Counted from the first letter of the stretch, positions 16,697 through 25,496 are shown. The stretch: 64,000 bases of DNA from Nitrosococcus wardiae (GCF_004421105.1 NZ_CP038033.1:1445659-1509658); one strand, 5' to 3'. Notes: generated by a model not told the origin, from the sequence alone. Numbers and translations are program-made.

Positions 16697-17866
16697 GTGC
16701 TCACTTACCTTCTAAAAGCCAATCGTTGGTTATTCATCTTATATGGCACATTTTATATTGCGTTTACTGCCTTTGCGCAGGATAAGGGCCTCATCGATAG
16801 CTTAACCGGGATCAAAATTAATGAAACTGCGTTTATGAGAGCACTAGGCGCCAACTTTGGAGGTTGGGTAGAAATCGGTTTTACGGGCAATCCACAAAAT
16901 CCGGCTAACGACTCGAATGCGCCCGTCGCTTTCAACGATGGCGCCAATCAATTTAAACTACACCAAGTATACGGATTTATCGAAAACAAAGCTGATACAG
17001 GCGGAAAGAATTGGGATATTGGATTTCGTGCTGATTTGCTTTACGGAAATGACGCCCACTTTACCTCCACAATTAATTTTGATACCAACGTTCTTGATGA
17101 TCAGCTGGTATTTCCTCAAGGGTATGCGGATATTTACGCTCCCATAGGTAACGGCATTACGGTAAATATTGGGCATTTTTACACCATCATCGGTTATGAG
17201 TCCGTGCCATCAACAAACAATTTTTTTCTCTCGCACGCTTACACCATGCTCTATGGCGAACCCTTTACTCGAACAGGTATTCTCTTCTCTTACCCACTCA
17301 ATGAAAATTTTACGGCTATAGGTAGCATTGCGACGGGCTGGGATACCTTTCTTAGACAGCCCATCAATTATTCAGGGAAGATTTTTTATGCAACAAATGA
17401 TAAGAAAACATCTGCATCTGTTGCTTTTGTTACAGGAGATGTGAAAACAAACAATCTAGATAACGATCATAACCGGACGCTCTATAGCATAGTAATGGAG
17501 CATGATATCACCAGCAGGCTTCATTATGTGCTGCAACACGATTTAGGATTTGAAGAAAAGATAATAACAGGCCATTCAGCTCACTGGTATGGAGTTAATC
17601 AATATTTATTTTATCAATTCTCAAACCATCTCAGTGCAGGATTGCGCGCTGAGTGGTTTTCTGATCAAGACGGCGTCAGAGTTATTGGAAATAGAAAGAA
17701 AGAGAATTTTATTGATATAGCGCTTGGCTTAAACTATCAGCTCACCCCTGGCTTAACTATGCGTCCAGAAATAAGATATGATCATGCGACTGAAAATAAG
17801 GTATTCAACGATAATAAGAGCGATGATCAAATATTATTATCTTTAAGTGCAATTCTTAGTTTCTAG
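16697..17866 (+). CDS. Outer-membrane beta-barrel porin (OmpL/BBP2-like)
   Basis: 389 residues. A signal peptide ends at about FTAFAQ (residue 28). The rest is rich in alternating aromatic and polar strands with many Asn, Gly and Tyr, and ends in a barrel-type C-terminus (LLSLSAILSF, terminal Phe). It fits the 'putative beta-barrel porin-2, OmpL-like' group. The GTG at 16697 is used; no ribosome site is outstanding. The gene is more AT-rich than its surroundings and lies between IS remnants, which suggests horizontal acquisition. Solute specificity is unknown. Confidence 0.75.
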   Translation: MLTYLLKANRWLFILYGTFYIAFTAFAQDKGLIDSLTGIKINETAFMRALGANFGGWVEIGFTGNPQNPANDSNAPVAFNDGANQFKLHQVYGFIENKADTGGKNWDIGFRADLLYGNDAHFTSTINFDTNVLDDQLVFPQGYADIYAPIGNGITVNIGHFYTIIGYESVPSTNNFFLSHAYTMLYGEPFTRTGILFSYPLNENFTAIGSIATGWDTFLRQPINYSGKIFYATNDKKTSASVAFVTGDVKTNNLDNDHNRTLYSIVMEHDITSRLHYVLQHDLGFEEKIITGHSAHWYGVNQYLFYQFSNHLSAGLRAEWFSDQDGVRVIGNRKKENFIDIALGLNYQLTPGLTMRPEIRYDHATENKVFNDNKSDDQILLSLSAILSF

Positions 17867-17911
17867 TATCGTTACCGTTTAAATAACCTGGCCTAATGTG
17901 AAACTAAGACG

Positions 17912-18166
17912 ATAGAGCATCTGGGCTTGGTAGCCGGGATGTTTGATAAATTAGGGATTGGCGAGTTGCTCGATGAGGTGATGGTTTAAGATTTCGAACA
18001 ACGCCAAGTCACGGTGGGGCAGGCGGTCAAGGCGATGGCGCTCAATGGTCTGGGGTTTGCTAATCGCCGGCTCTACCTGACGCCGCACTTTTTTCGGAAT
18101 AAACCGACGGAGCAGCTGATGGGAGAGGGGGTGACCCCGGAGAAGCTCAATGACGACACCTTTTTT
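17912..18166 (+). pseudogene. N-terminal remnant of an IS1634-type transposase
   Basis: The frame IEHLGLVAGMFDKLGIGELL is followed by an in-frame TAA at 17987, and then VGQAVKAMALNGLGFANRRL. This is the N-terminal DUF4277 domain of IS1634-family transposases, which normally continues without a stop. The match ends at LNDDT, after which the sequence is unrelated. The catalytic domain is missing. Confidence 0.75.
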
Positions 18167-18573
18167 GATGCATCAAATTTGAGAGACTATAAGCTGAAAT
18201 TCCCTCTCTTATCCCCATTTTCTGCTCCATTGCCCTTCAACTCCATTTTAGGCGGTTCCTTTCGGCACGCCTCTTCCTCCGCTGCACCCACGATCGTGGG
18301 CTGGCCGGGAGTTCGATTGTGCGAGCCCAAGAGGAGGGGAGTTGCCGTCGATGACTCCAGATCGAAAAAGCGCAAGAGTGTTGTGATGCAATCACGGTCA
18401 TTGAGGTCTTGGGGAGAGTGCAACGTGAAACAGGAGCCTCACTTATCAACGATCGAGAAACGCTATGGCGCGATTCTCAATCTCAATCCACTGGATAAGG
18501 TACCGCTGAAAGGAGGTGATCTGTGCTAAGTCGAACAAACTAGCTCACCTTAAAAGGGCTGGCAAGATTTTCC
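18167..18573. other. Non-coding stretch after the IS1634 remnant
   Basis: An open frame continues from the transposase remnant to 18529, but its composition and lack of any recognisable motif suggest it is chance read-through. The sequence looks like rearranged debris. No intact gene is supported. Confidence 0.5.
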
Positions 18574-18981
18574 CTAAGCGCAAATCATACTGGTTGAAAC
18601 TTTCCACGCTCTCCCCTGTTGATCCTCTCCTAATTGACCCTCGTGCGTTAAAAATGGGGAGTTTAGTTTAATGACATTCCCTTTGAGTTTATTCGGAAAC
18701 GTTAAACCTCGTTCACTTAGCGCGGCCCAGAGGTCTATATCAATTATACGCGCTGGCTCTTTGTCCCAGAGTAGAATGACATACGTGGAAGCTCCCTTGT
18801 AACGAGTACTCATCGTGGCATCATTCAGTTCTGCCCCTTCGGCAACGACGGCTTTAACTTTATGACCTAAAGACCACCCCTGGGGGGTTTTATAGTTAAC
18901 GCAAACGACTTGCTTGTCGATGGCAGCAGTTGTATGAGCAATCAAGAGGAAGCACACTACACTCACTACCCTTCTCAACAT
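18574..18981 (-). CDS. Small exported hypothetical protein
   Basis: 135 residues with a clear signal peptide (MLRRVVSVVCFLLIAHTTAA, cleavage near residue 20). The mature part of about 115 residues has two cysteines, one near the start (VVCVNY) and one near the end (SMICA), which could form a disulfide in the periplasm. I do not recognise the family. Confidence 0.65.
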   Translation of the reverse strand: MLRRVVSVVCFLLIAHTTAAIDKQVVCVNYKTPQGWSLGHKVKAVVAEGAELNDATMSTRYKGASTYVILLWDKEPARIIDIDLWAALSERGLTFPNKLKGNVIKLNSPFLTHEGQLGEDQQGRAWKVSTSMICA

Positions 18982-19321
18982 GGCAAACTCTGATTAGTTT
19001 AAGGGAGACATCTCTTTATAACTTGCATTATAGAGTTTTTATCAGGATATTCTTTTTTTCTTGAGGGCTTTACCTCTAAACATTGAGTGGCATGGAAACT
19101 CTCTGAGCGCTGATTGATCTTTAGTAAACGCGGCTATTTCATAGGCATTCGGCTTCTATGGTTTTGTATATGCAGAGGTTTTCCGCTTTGCTTAAGCATT
19201 CAGCCGCTGTGTGGGCCGCACTCGTTACCGTGGTCATGTTTTTTCAAAGAAAATAGGCCGGCAGATCATTCATCTTTATGGGATTTATATTCCCTTCACA
19301 CTGGGATATTTCTTTTTCGAT
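18982..19321. other. Intergenic region
   Basis: About 340 bases. A 32-codon frame from ATG 19158 would give a short hydrophobic peptide, but it lacks a ribosome site and I do not support it as a gene. Nothing else stands out. Confidence 0.4.
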
Positions 19322-19546
19322 TTACGCTGCCCAGCGTAGAATTTCCACCTCAGCGCCCCGGCTGACGGCAGTCTCCGCCAGCACCAGAACCCGCTCCGTC
19401 ATCTCTTCCGATAAATAATATTCGCCGCGGTTATCGCAGACCTGGGCCGGCACTTCTTTGATCACCACTGTGGTCTCCCCCCGCTGAAGGGTGACCGTCG
19501 TTCTGCCAGTCCGGATCTGCCCAGTCTTGCAGATCACGCAATTCAT
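19322..19546 (-). CDS. YgiT-type zinc-finger antitoxin, orphan
   Basis: 74 residues with CVICKTG at the N-terminus and a second cysteine (QVCDNRGEYYLSEE), the pattern of the MqsA/YgiT zinc-finger antitoxin domain. Family members usually follow a small DUF4258 or MqsR toxin gene. Here the sequence upstream is a fragment of an AhpD-like gene on the other strand, so no toxin is present. It may be a leftover or may regulate a distant partner. Confidence 0.75.
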   Translation of the reverse strand: MNCVICKTGQIRTGRTTVTLQRGETTVVIKEVPAQVCDNRGEYYLSEEMTERVLVLAETAVSRGAEVEILRWAA

Positions 19547-19548
19547 GT

Positions 19549-19775
19549 TTGCCTCCGTATCTTGATTGTCATTACTGTGTGCCGGCGCATTCTTTTCTTG
19601 CTAGGCAGGTCCATATTGCACCTGAAGTAATAGCAGCGATCCGTGAGGACCAACCCATTCCGGAGGAGAGACTGGAGGCTTTGAGACGTTTTATCTATAA
19701 TTTTGTTAGAGAAGCGTGGATGGACCGAGGAAGCCGATCTTCAGGCCTTTTATGACGCAGGCTTTACCCAGAGAT
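19549..19775 (+). pseudogene. AhpD/carboxymuconolactone decarboxylase-like fragment
   Basis: Codons from 19558 read LDCHYCVPAHSFLARQ, with the CxxC...H site of AhpD-like peroxidase-related proteins, and then LEALRRFIYNFVRE. At about 19716 a one-base shift is needed to continue with GWTEEADLQAFYDAGFTQ, also typical of the family. The N-terminus is missing and the match stops at about 19775. It is truncated at both ends and frameshifted. Confidence 0.7.
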
Positions 19776-20121
19776 TCGAACTGGCCGTGAACCTTTATAT
19801 CCTTCCCAGTGGGGCAGTTCCTGCTCCTTGAGTTCCGCTTCACCCCGCAGGCCATAGAGCACCTGTAACTCAGAGTGAGAACCGCGGATAATTCTCTCCA
19901 GCCAGTGGAGGTATTCTTCCAGCTCCGTCAGATGGCCCATATTAAATAGCGCATCGAGGGTGAGGGCGCGCATCGAGGGTGAGGGCGGAGTCTCGAATCC
20001 AGGTATAACGATAGTCCCAGTTACGGATGCCGCCCACTTCTTTAGGCAACGAAGTTGTCGCCGCAGCCACTATGGCGCCTGTGGGTTGGAATTCGAGAAG
20101 TTTAAGCACGAGTGCAGAACG
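19767..20121 (-). pseudogene. Glycoside hydrolase family 15-like fragment
   Basis: Reading from 20121 on the minus strand gives [38 protein letters not shown] and [10 protein letters not shown]. After a shift it continues [20 protein letters not shown] and ends at GYKGSRPVRI. This is the start of the catalytic (alpha/alpha)6 barrel of bacterial GH15 proteins (glucoamylase or trehalase type). The frame is broken by an exact 19-bp tandem duplication, and the gene is truncated at both ends. In other genomes GH15 genes are often next to sugar-dehydrogenase-like SDRs, which fits the SDR just upstream. Confidence 0.75.
19949..19986. repeat. 19-bp tandem duplication inside the GH15 fragment
   Basis: GCGCATCGAGGGTGAGGGC occurs twice in direct succession. 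Because 19 is not a multiple of three, it shifts the reading frame, so it is a visible cause of inactivation. Confidence 0.9.
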
Positions 20122-20186
20122 CCCAATAATCGCTGATCTTTTTATAGTGGTGCATTGCGACCGCTTTGTGGTGGATACGGTTGTTC

Positions 20187-20999
20187 TTATCCTCCCTCGG
20201 TAAATCCGGGATAGAGCATCATGCCCCCATCGACGAACAAGGTTGCCCCGTGGACATAGTCCGAATCGTCAGAGGCCAGCCAGACGGCAGCTTTGGCGAT
20301 GTCCTCCGGAATGCCCACCCGGCCGTAGGGGATTTTTTCCAGAAGTTGCGCTTCCGCTTCGGGGGTTTCCCAAGCCTTGCGATTAATCGGTGTCTTGATG
20401 GCACCGGGCGCGATGCTGTTAACCCGAATCTTATGTGACGCCAGCTCTTGGGCCATGCTTTTCATCAATTGCATGAGGCCACCTTTGGAGGCGGCATAAT
20501 TGACGTGCCCCGACCAGGGGATGACCTCGTGTACCGAGCTAATGCAGAGGATCTTGCCGGCGGCGCACGAGACCTCGGAGCGAATGCCGCGGCGGATGAA
20601 TTCACGAGCTGCCTCACGGGCACAGAGGAACTGCCCTGTCAGGTTAACGGCAAGGACTTTGTTCCACTGCTCGAAGGTCATTTCGACAAAAGGCGCATCC
20701 TGCTGAATGCCCGCATTGTTCACCAGGATATCGACTGTACCGAAAGCCTCAATCGTCTTCCGGAACATCGACTGGACCGGCTCTTCCTGGCTGACATCCG
20801 CCTCGATAGCGATTGCCCCACGGCCAGCGGCCTGAATGTCGTTGACCACTTTCCGAGCCGCTTCCCAGTCGCTGAGATGGTTAACCACGACGCTGGCTCC
20901 TGCACCCGCCAGCGCCTTGGCCACTGCCCTGCCAATGCCCGAACTGGCCCCGGTTACGATGGCCACCTGACCCTGTAAAAGCGGCTGCCCTTCATTCAT
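20187..20999 (-). CDS. SDR oxidoreductase, glucose 1-dehydrogenase-like
   Basis: 270 residues with [12 protein letters not shown] (cofactor), NNAG, catalytic Ser in CISSVHEV, and YAASKGG (Tyr/Lys), ending in the ATLFVDGGM segment usual for classical SDRs of the glucose-dehydrogenase/FabG type. The insertion [13 protein letters not shown] before the catalytic Ser is slightly longer than usual. It lies between a flavin reductase-like gene upstream and the broken GH15 gene downstream, all on the minus strand. It probably belonged to a carbohydrate gene set with GH15; the substrate is inference. Confidence 0.85.
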   Translation of the reverse strand: MNEGQPLLQGQVAIVTGASSGIGRAVAKALAGAGASVVVNHLSDWEAARKVVNDIQAAGRGAIAIEADVSQEEPVQSMFRKTIEAFGTVDILVNNAGIQQDAPFVEMTFEQWNKVLAVNLTGQFLCAREAAREFIRRGIRSEVSCAAGKILCISSVHEVIPWSGHVNYAASKGGLMQLMKSMAQELASHKIRVNSIAPGAIKTPINRKAWETPEAEAQLLEKIPYGRVGIPEDIAKAAVWLASDDSDYVHGATLFVDGGMMLYPGFTEGG

Positions 21000-21134
21000 A
21001 ATTTTCCTGCCTCTGGGGATAACTGACGACGTCGCCTATTGTGAATGACACCCTGCTCGGCTAATGCGTGTGCGGCGAGCTGGCAGCCTTCATGGAGACT
21101 GCTTTGGTGCGACTTGTTCTCGTCGCTAGGATAG

Positions 21135-22517
21135 TCACTCTTCGAACGCCGCGAACAGGGAGTTGAATGCTTCAGCCCAAAGGGGATGGGCGAACATGCC
21201 ATCGCGCAGTGCGGTGTAGGGCACCTGGCCCCTCATGGCAATCTGGATCATGGACATAATTTCGCCTCCTTCCGGGCTGAAAATCGCACACCCCAGGATC
21301 TGTTCAGATTCTGCATCCACAATGGCCTTCATCAGGCCCCGGGTCTGGTCGGTTTCCAAGGCGCGTGCTACCTGGTTCAAGGGCAGCTTGGCCACGCGAA
21401 TCTTCCGGCCTTGCTGACGGGCTTGCTGTTCCGTCAGTCCCATCCGGCCGAGCTGGGGGTCAATGAATACGGTATATAGCACCGGCCGTCCAGCGATGGA
21501 AGCCTCTCCGCCCTCGAGCAGGTTCGTTTGGAGAATCCGATAATCGTGGTAGGAGACGTGGGTAAACGCGGGACCGCCTTTGACATCGCCGAGGGCATAG
21601 ATGCCGGGCACATTGGTCTCCAGGCGCTCATTAACTTTGATGAATCCCCTGTCATCCGTGCCAATGCCCGCCGCTTGGAGGTTGAGAGCCTGGGTGTTAG
21701 GTACCCGGCCGACTGCCACCAGCAGATGACTGCCGTCCAGTGTCCGTTCGCCGTCCGGCGTCTCGACCGTCATTCGAATGATTCCATCCCCGTTTTGTTG
21801 GACCTTCTGGGCAGTGCTCTGAAGCAGTATCTCAATGCCCTCGTCACGCAAGATATTGGCAACTTCTTCAGCGATATCGGGATCCTCCTGGCTGAGCAGT
21901 TGCTCACCCCGATCCATCAGGGTCACAGCGCTGCCAAAACGCCGGAACATTTGGGCAAATTCCAAGCCCACGTATCCGCCACCCAAGACCAGCAAGTGTT
22001 CGGGGACCTCGTCCAGTTCCATGATCGAGGCATTGTCGAGCGTCGGCACTTCTTTCAACCCCTCGATAGGGGGCAGGGCAGGCTGAAGTCCCGTGTTGAT
22101 GACTATCAGCTCAGCGCTCAGCTGCTCTATTTCCCCCTTTGGCTTTTGAACGCGGACAGTGTTGGAATCAACGAACGCGGCTTCCCCGCGAATCAGGTCC
22201 AGGTGGTTTGTCGATTCGAGCCCTTTCTCGCTCCCGCTGCGGAACCTCTCTACAAGGGCGCGTTTCCGCTCACGGACTTTTGTCATGTCCATACTCACCG
22301 AGCCAGTTCGCACGCCGTAGTCCCCAGCCCGGCCAACCAGATGAGCCACGCGGGCGCTGGCCACCATCGTTTTGGTCGGGGTACAACCATCATTGATGCA
22401 GGAGCCACCGACCTCGGCTCGCTCAATGATAGCCGTCCTGCGGCCTGCCTTGGCCAAAGCGCCGGCGAGCGGATTCCCGCCTTGACCGGTACCGATAATG
22501 AGCGCGTCGTATTTCAT
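21135..22517 (-). CDS. Mercuric reductase / dihydrolipoamide dehydrogenase-like flavoprotein
   Basis: 460 residues of the pyridine-nucleotide disulfide oxidoreductase family: FAD-binding GTGQGGNPLA at the N-terminus, the redox pair in GGSCINDGCTPTKT (Cys-x4-Cys), NAD(P)-binding LGGGYVGLEFA, and the C-terminal dimer domain with a HPLWAEAFN segment. It lacks the C-terminal Cys-Cys pair of true MerA and has no metal-binding N-terminal domain, so it may act on another disulfide or quinone-like substrate. It is upstream of the SDR on the same strand with a gap of about 135 bases. Confidence 0.85.
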   Translation of the reverse strand: MKYDALIIGTGQGGNPLAGALAKAGRRTAIIERAEVGGSCINDGCTPTKTMVASARVAHLVGRAGDYGVRTGSVSMDMTKVRERKRALVERFRSGSEKGLESTNHLDLIRGEAAFVDSNTVRVQKPKGEIEQLSAELIVINTGLQPALPPIEGLKEVPTLDNASIMELDEVPEHLLVLGGGYVGLEFAQMFRRFGSAVTLMDRGEQLLSQEDPDIAEEVANILRDEGIEILLQSTAQKVQQNGDGIIRMTVETPDGERTLDGSHLLVAVGRVPNTQALNLQAAGIGTDDRGFIKVNERLETNVPGIYALGDVKGGPAFTHVSYHDYRILQTNLLEGGEASIAGRPVLYTVFIDPQLGRMGLTEQQARQQGRKIRVAKLPLNQVARALETDQTRGLMKAIVDAESEQILGCAIFSPEGGEIMSMIQIAMRGQVPYTALRDGMFAHPLWAEAFNSLFAAFEE

Positions 22518-22960
22518 GGAGGGTCCTCTTTAACTTCTCAATAAGAACCAATCGGTTTTTATTGGATAATCACTTCACCGACCATACCGGCTGCTTCATG
22601 GGGAATACAGAAGTACCGATAGGTGCCCTTCACCGTGAAAGTATGCTGGAACGTCTCTCCAGGGCCGAGAAGCCCCGAATTAAAAGGCTCGGCCCCCCTA
22701 GGCAAAGCGACATCTTCTGCCCTAGCGGCTTTGGCTGGAACTGCGGTTACGGTATGCACCAGTACCGACTGGCTTTCCCATGGGACGGTCTCACCCATCA
22801 TCCCCTGGGCTTCGTGGGGAATACAGAAGTAACGGTAAGTGCCAGGCACCGTGAAGGTATGCCGGTAAGTGCCGCCAGGAGGAATGTTACAGCATTTCCC
22901 GTTTAGGTCGACACTTTAGTCTGGAGAATAAAGAAGCCCATCGCGCCTTTGCGTATGAGG

Positions 22961-23449
22961 TTAGTCCCGGATGCCCACATGCCCCAAATAGGCTTTGGCC
23001 TGCTCTGGCGTAAGGGTGTGGAGGGCCTGAGCGAGGGCCTCATATAAGGCTTTTTTGGTTCGCGCTTGGGCTTTTCGGAGCCGGTGTTTCACCTGGGACC
23101 AGGCCATTTCAATGGGGTTAAGATCAGGGGAGTAGGGAGGTAAATAAAGGAGTTCAGCACCGGTTTGCTCAATGAGTTCAGCGACCCCCTCGACGTGATG
23201 GGCGGCGGCATTATCCAAAATCACACACTGGCCTGGTTTGAGTTGGGGGCACAAGAAATGCTCTAAGAAATAGAGAAAGACGGCCCCGTTTAAAGTGCCC
23301 TCAAAGCACATGGCCGTGACCAGCCCCGGGGAGGAAAGCGCCCCGAGGGTGCTAATGCGTTGCCCCCGAGAAGTGGGTTTTTCCCCATAGGCCCGCTGAC
23401 CTTTGGGAGCCCAACCGTATTCTAAAGTCAGGTTTAACACCGCCCCCAT
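22961..23449 (-). CDS. IS630 transposase, catalytic frame (orfB)
   Basis: The catalytic part of the DDE transposase. The first Asp is in LIFLDEMG (just upstream of this ATG, in the same frame as read after the frameshift), the second in VILDNAAAHH, and the Glu in YSPDLNPIEMAWSQVK. The frame extends back to the A8 slippery run, so the real product is a fusion with orfA, about 310 aa. Both parts look intact, so the element may be active. Confidence 0.88.
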   Translation of the reverse strand: MGAVLNLTLEYGWAPKGQRAYGEKPTSRGQRISTLGALSSPGLVTAMCFEGTLNGAVFLYFLEHFLCPQLKPGQCVILDNAAAHHVEGVAELIEQTGAELLYLPPYSPDLNPIEMAWSQVKHRLRKAQARTKKALYEALAQALHTLTPEQAKAYLGHVGIRD

Positions 23450-23463
23450 TTCATCGAGAAAAA

Positions 23464-23916
23464 TCAGCTCTTCGGGGGCATACGCGCAGAGGCGTTCTTG
23501 ATGGGCGGCCCGCTGTCGTTGGACCGGCTCGCTCTCGCGCGTGGGCTCATAGAACGTCTTTTTTTTCGCGTGAGGTTCAGCCGCTTCAACGCGCGGTCCA
23601 TAGCACTTCGGCTCATCGATACCCCAAAGTGGCGCTCATAGCGTTCACACAGCTGCACCAGCGTTAACTCCGGCCGCGCCTTGAGCCACGCCCGGATTTG
23701 AGCCCCTCCGGCTTCATCGACCTTCGGCTCCACCCAGCCCCCCATCGGCTCCGGAGCAATGCGCTCACGTTCCTGGTAGCGCTTCCACCACCGCTTGAAG
23801 GTCCTCACCGAAACCAAAAACCGTTTCGCCACCGCCTCCTGGCTCAGTTCCCCCTGCTCATAGCAGGTGATCAGTTTTTGACGTAAATCATTCGAGTAAG
23901 GGGCGGGCATTTTCAC
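23464..23916 (-). CDS. IS630 transposase, N-terminal frame (orfA)
   Basis: 150 residues with a helix-turn-helix region (YSNDLRQKLI, SQEAVAKRFLVSVRTFKRWW) and a second HTH-like part (SRSAMDRALKRLNLTRKK). The family-typical protein is made by frameshifting at an A8 run (23566-23559, minus strand), just after LTRKK, into the orfB frame. Without a shift translation ends with an unrelated basic tail. Confidence 0.88.
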   Translation of the reverse strand: MKMPAPYSNDLRQKLITCYEQGELSQEAVAKRFLVSVRTFKRWWKRYQERERIAPEPMGGWVEPKVDEAGGAQIRAWLKARPELTLVQLCERYERHFGVSMSRSAMDRALKRLNLTRKKRRSMSPRARASRSNDSGPPIKNASARMPPKS

Positions 23917-24956
23917 TTCCTCCTAGCTCACTGGGTATTCAATAGATAAAAAGCTAACCTCTCCCCCTTGTCGTGTCAACTTAAACGCGCATAGCAATAC
24001 CCGAGTTAAAAGGCTTGGCCTGCTGAGGGAGTTTGACATCCTTGGGATCCATAGCGAGTGTCGGATCAGCCGTCACCGTGTGCACCAAGGTCGAGGTATT
24101 CTTCCAGACCAGCGTTTCATCTTCCTGGATCGTGATACGCTGGGGCTTAAAGGTTAGTTGATCGGTTAGAGTAATCGGGGCTTTTTCATGGGGCTCCTGC
24201 TTCACAGCAGCCGCCATTTTCTGATACGCCGCGGGGGTTATCTCCGGCAATGTCTGGACAAAGGCAACCAATGTCCAGAGCACCTCATCTTGGTAGGAGA
24301 CCCCCCAAGCGGGCATACCCGTCATGCGGATTCCATGATTAATAATCCAAAACAGTTCTTCGGCCGACCACCGGGAAACAGTTTCGCTAAGCTCAGGTGG
24401 CTCCGGTGTGAGCCCCTCCCCGGTTTCTCCTGGAGACACTCCCGGAGCCCCATGGCAGGTTTCACAATGTTCCCGCTAATGGCGAAACCCTTCTGCTATC
24501 TGGGCCGGTTCTCCAAGCGAGGGAACATCGATATCTTGAGCGTGATAACGCACCGATTGCACCATGGCGGTACTGAGGAGCCAACGGCCAAGCGGAGTAT
24601 GCGGTTCGGTGGCGGCTACATTGAAATAACCTGAAAAAATAACCCCTACTGCAAGAATAGCCGCCAGGAGTGCCAGCGCTCCGATGACTGCCAGTGTTCT
24701 CATTCGCCGGTACCATTGCGTTCTTAGACACGGTGATTAACCTGGACTAATGGAAGCACCCTTTGTTACAGCCCATGTCTTCTTACTTTCATGGACTTTT
24801 TTCTCAAGGGGCGTCATTCAATCACTTAGCATAGACCGTCATAAACCCTATTGATAAGGGGTAGAGGGATCCATGCTGTGCTAGAGTAAAGAGAAGAAGG
24901 AGTGATGCGGATTGCGGTGTCACTCCACAAGGCTGCTGCAAAGCTGGAGATGGCTT

Positions 24957-25496
24957 ATGTCCTACTTACCTTCGCTGCCCAAAGGCACTTTATTAGAGGT
25001 TTTCAAGGCTTATCCCGCATTAGCGCGCCCTCTCCACGCGTTTGCTGAAACCCTCATGCGGGGTCCATCGCCCTTTAGCGAAGGAGAACGCGAGTTCATT
25101 GCTGCCTTTGTCTCAAGTTTAAATGGTTGCGACTATTGCCGCGCTTCGCACGCCGAGGTCGCCTCCCGCTTTGGTGTCGACAAAGCTTTAGTGGAGGCCT
25201 GTGTAAATGACATTGAAAACAGCGGCCTACCCGAGCGACTCAAGCCGGTGTTGCGCTATTGTCAATGACTTAACAACACTCCAGACCAGGTTGACCCAAC
25301 GTTAGTGGATGCGGTACTCGAGGCAGGGTGGGATGAGACCGCCCTATGCCATGCGGCCTTGGTCTGCGGTTTTTTCAATCTCATGAATCGGTGGGTGGAG
25401 GGTCTAGGTTTGCCTACGGACCCTGAAATGGTTCAATTAGCAGGCAAAATGCTCCATGAACAAGGATACCAGGGGGTGACAGCGTTTTTGAAATAA
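24957..25496 (+). pseudogene. AhpD-like peroxidase-related gene with internal stop
   Basis: Starts at ATG 24957 (GGAG seven bases before). The first part ends at TGA 25266-25268 after RYCQ, and the same frame continues for 76 codons (LNNTPDQVDPTLVDAVLEAG...). Both halves fit one carboxymuconolactone decarboxylase-like protein of about 179 residues. The redox site NGCDYCRASH (CxxC...H) is intact and lies before the stop. The TGA is not at the active site, so a selenocysteine reading is unlikely. A truncated relative lies at 19549. Confidence 0.75.

Larger units (their letters stand above)
22890..23997 (-). mobile_element. IS630-family insertion sequence, complete
   Basis: 1108 bp flanked by a TA duplication (22888-22889 and 23998-23999), the hallmark of IS630/mariner elements. 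The ends are related inverted repeats: CAGCATTTCCCGTTTAGG on the left and TTGCTATGCGCGTTTAAG on the right (minus strand), both running into GT[C/T]GACAC. Removing the element and one TA rejoins SG-NIPPGG in the interrupted gene exactly, which fixes the boundaries. Confidence 0.93.
22559..24703 (-). pseudogene. Cytochrome c-cupredoxin fusion gene broken by a stop codon and an IS630 element
   Basis: Removing the IS restores one frame of about 345 codons. From the N-terminus: a signal/anchor helix (residues 1-25); then FRH, an in-frame TAG (24478-24476) and HCETCHG, the heme site of a class I cytochrome c, with a later RMTGMPAWG segment giving a likely Met ligand; then a plastocyanin-like domain with copper ligands (LVHTVTA; YFCIPHEAQGM: His, Cys, His, Met). 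A second, shortened cupredoxin unit follows with the same ligands. The protein would have carried electrons in the periplasm. The stop codon sits where family members usually have Tyr, so it looks like a point mutation. Confidence 0.85.

Noticed and set aside
18014-18529. 171-codon open frame
   Set aside because: Only the first 50 codons match a transposase (IS1634 type, with an upstream stop). The rest is unrelated debris read through in frame.
19114-19365. 83-codon plus-strand frame overlapping the antitoxin
   Set aside because: Cysteine- and aromatic-rich chance frame that overlaps the antitoxin gene; no ribosome site.
21135-22517. True mercury-resistance reductase (merA)
   Set aside because: No merR, merT or merP nearby, no metal-binding N-terminal domain and no C-terminal Cys pair, so the specific name is not justified.
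25266-25268. TGA as selenocysteine codon in the AhpD-like gene
   Set aside because: It is far from the CxxC site, and members of this family do not use selenocysteine at this place as far as I know.
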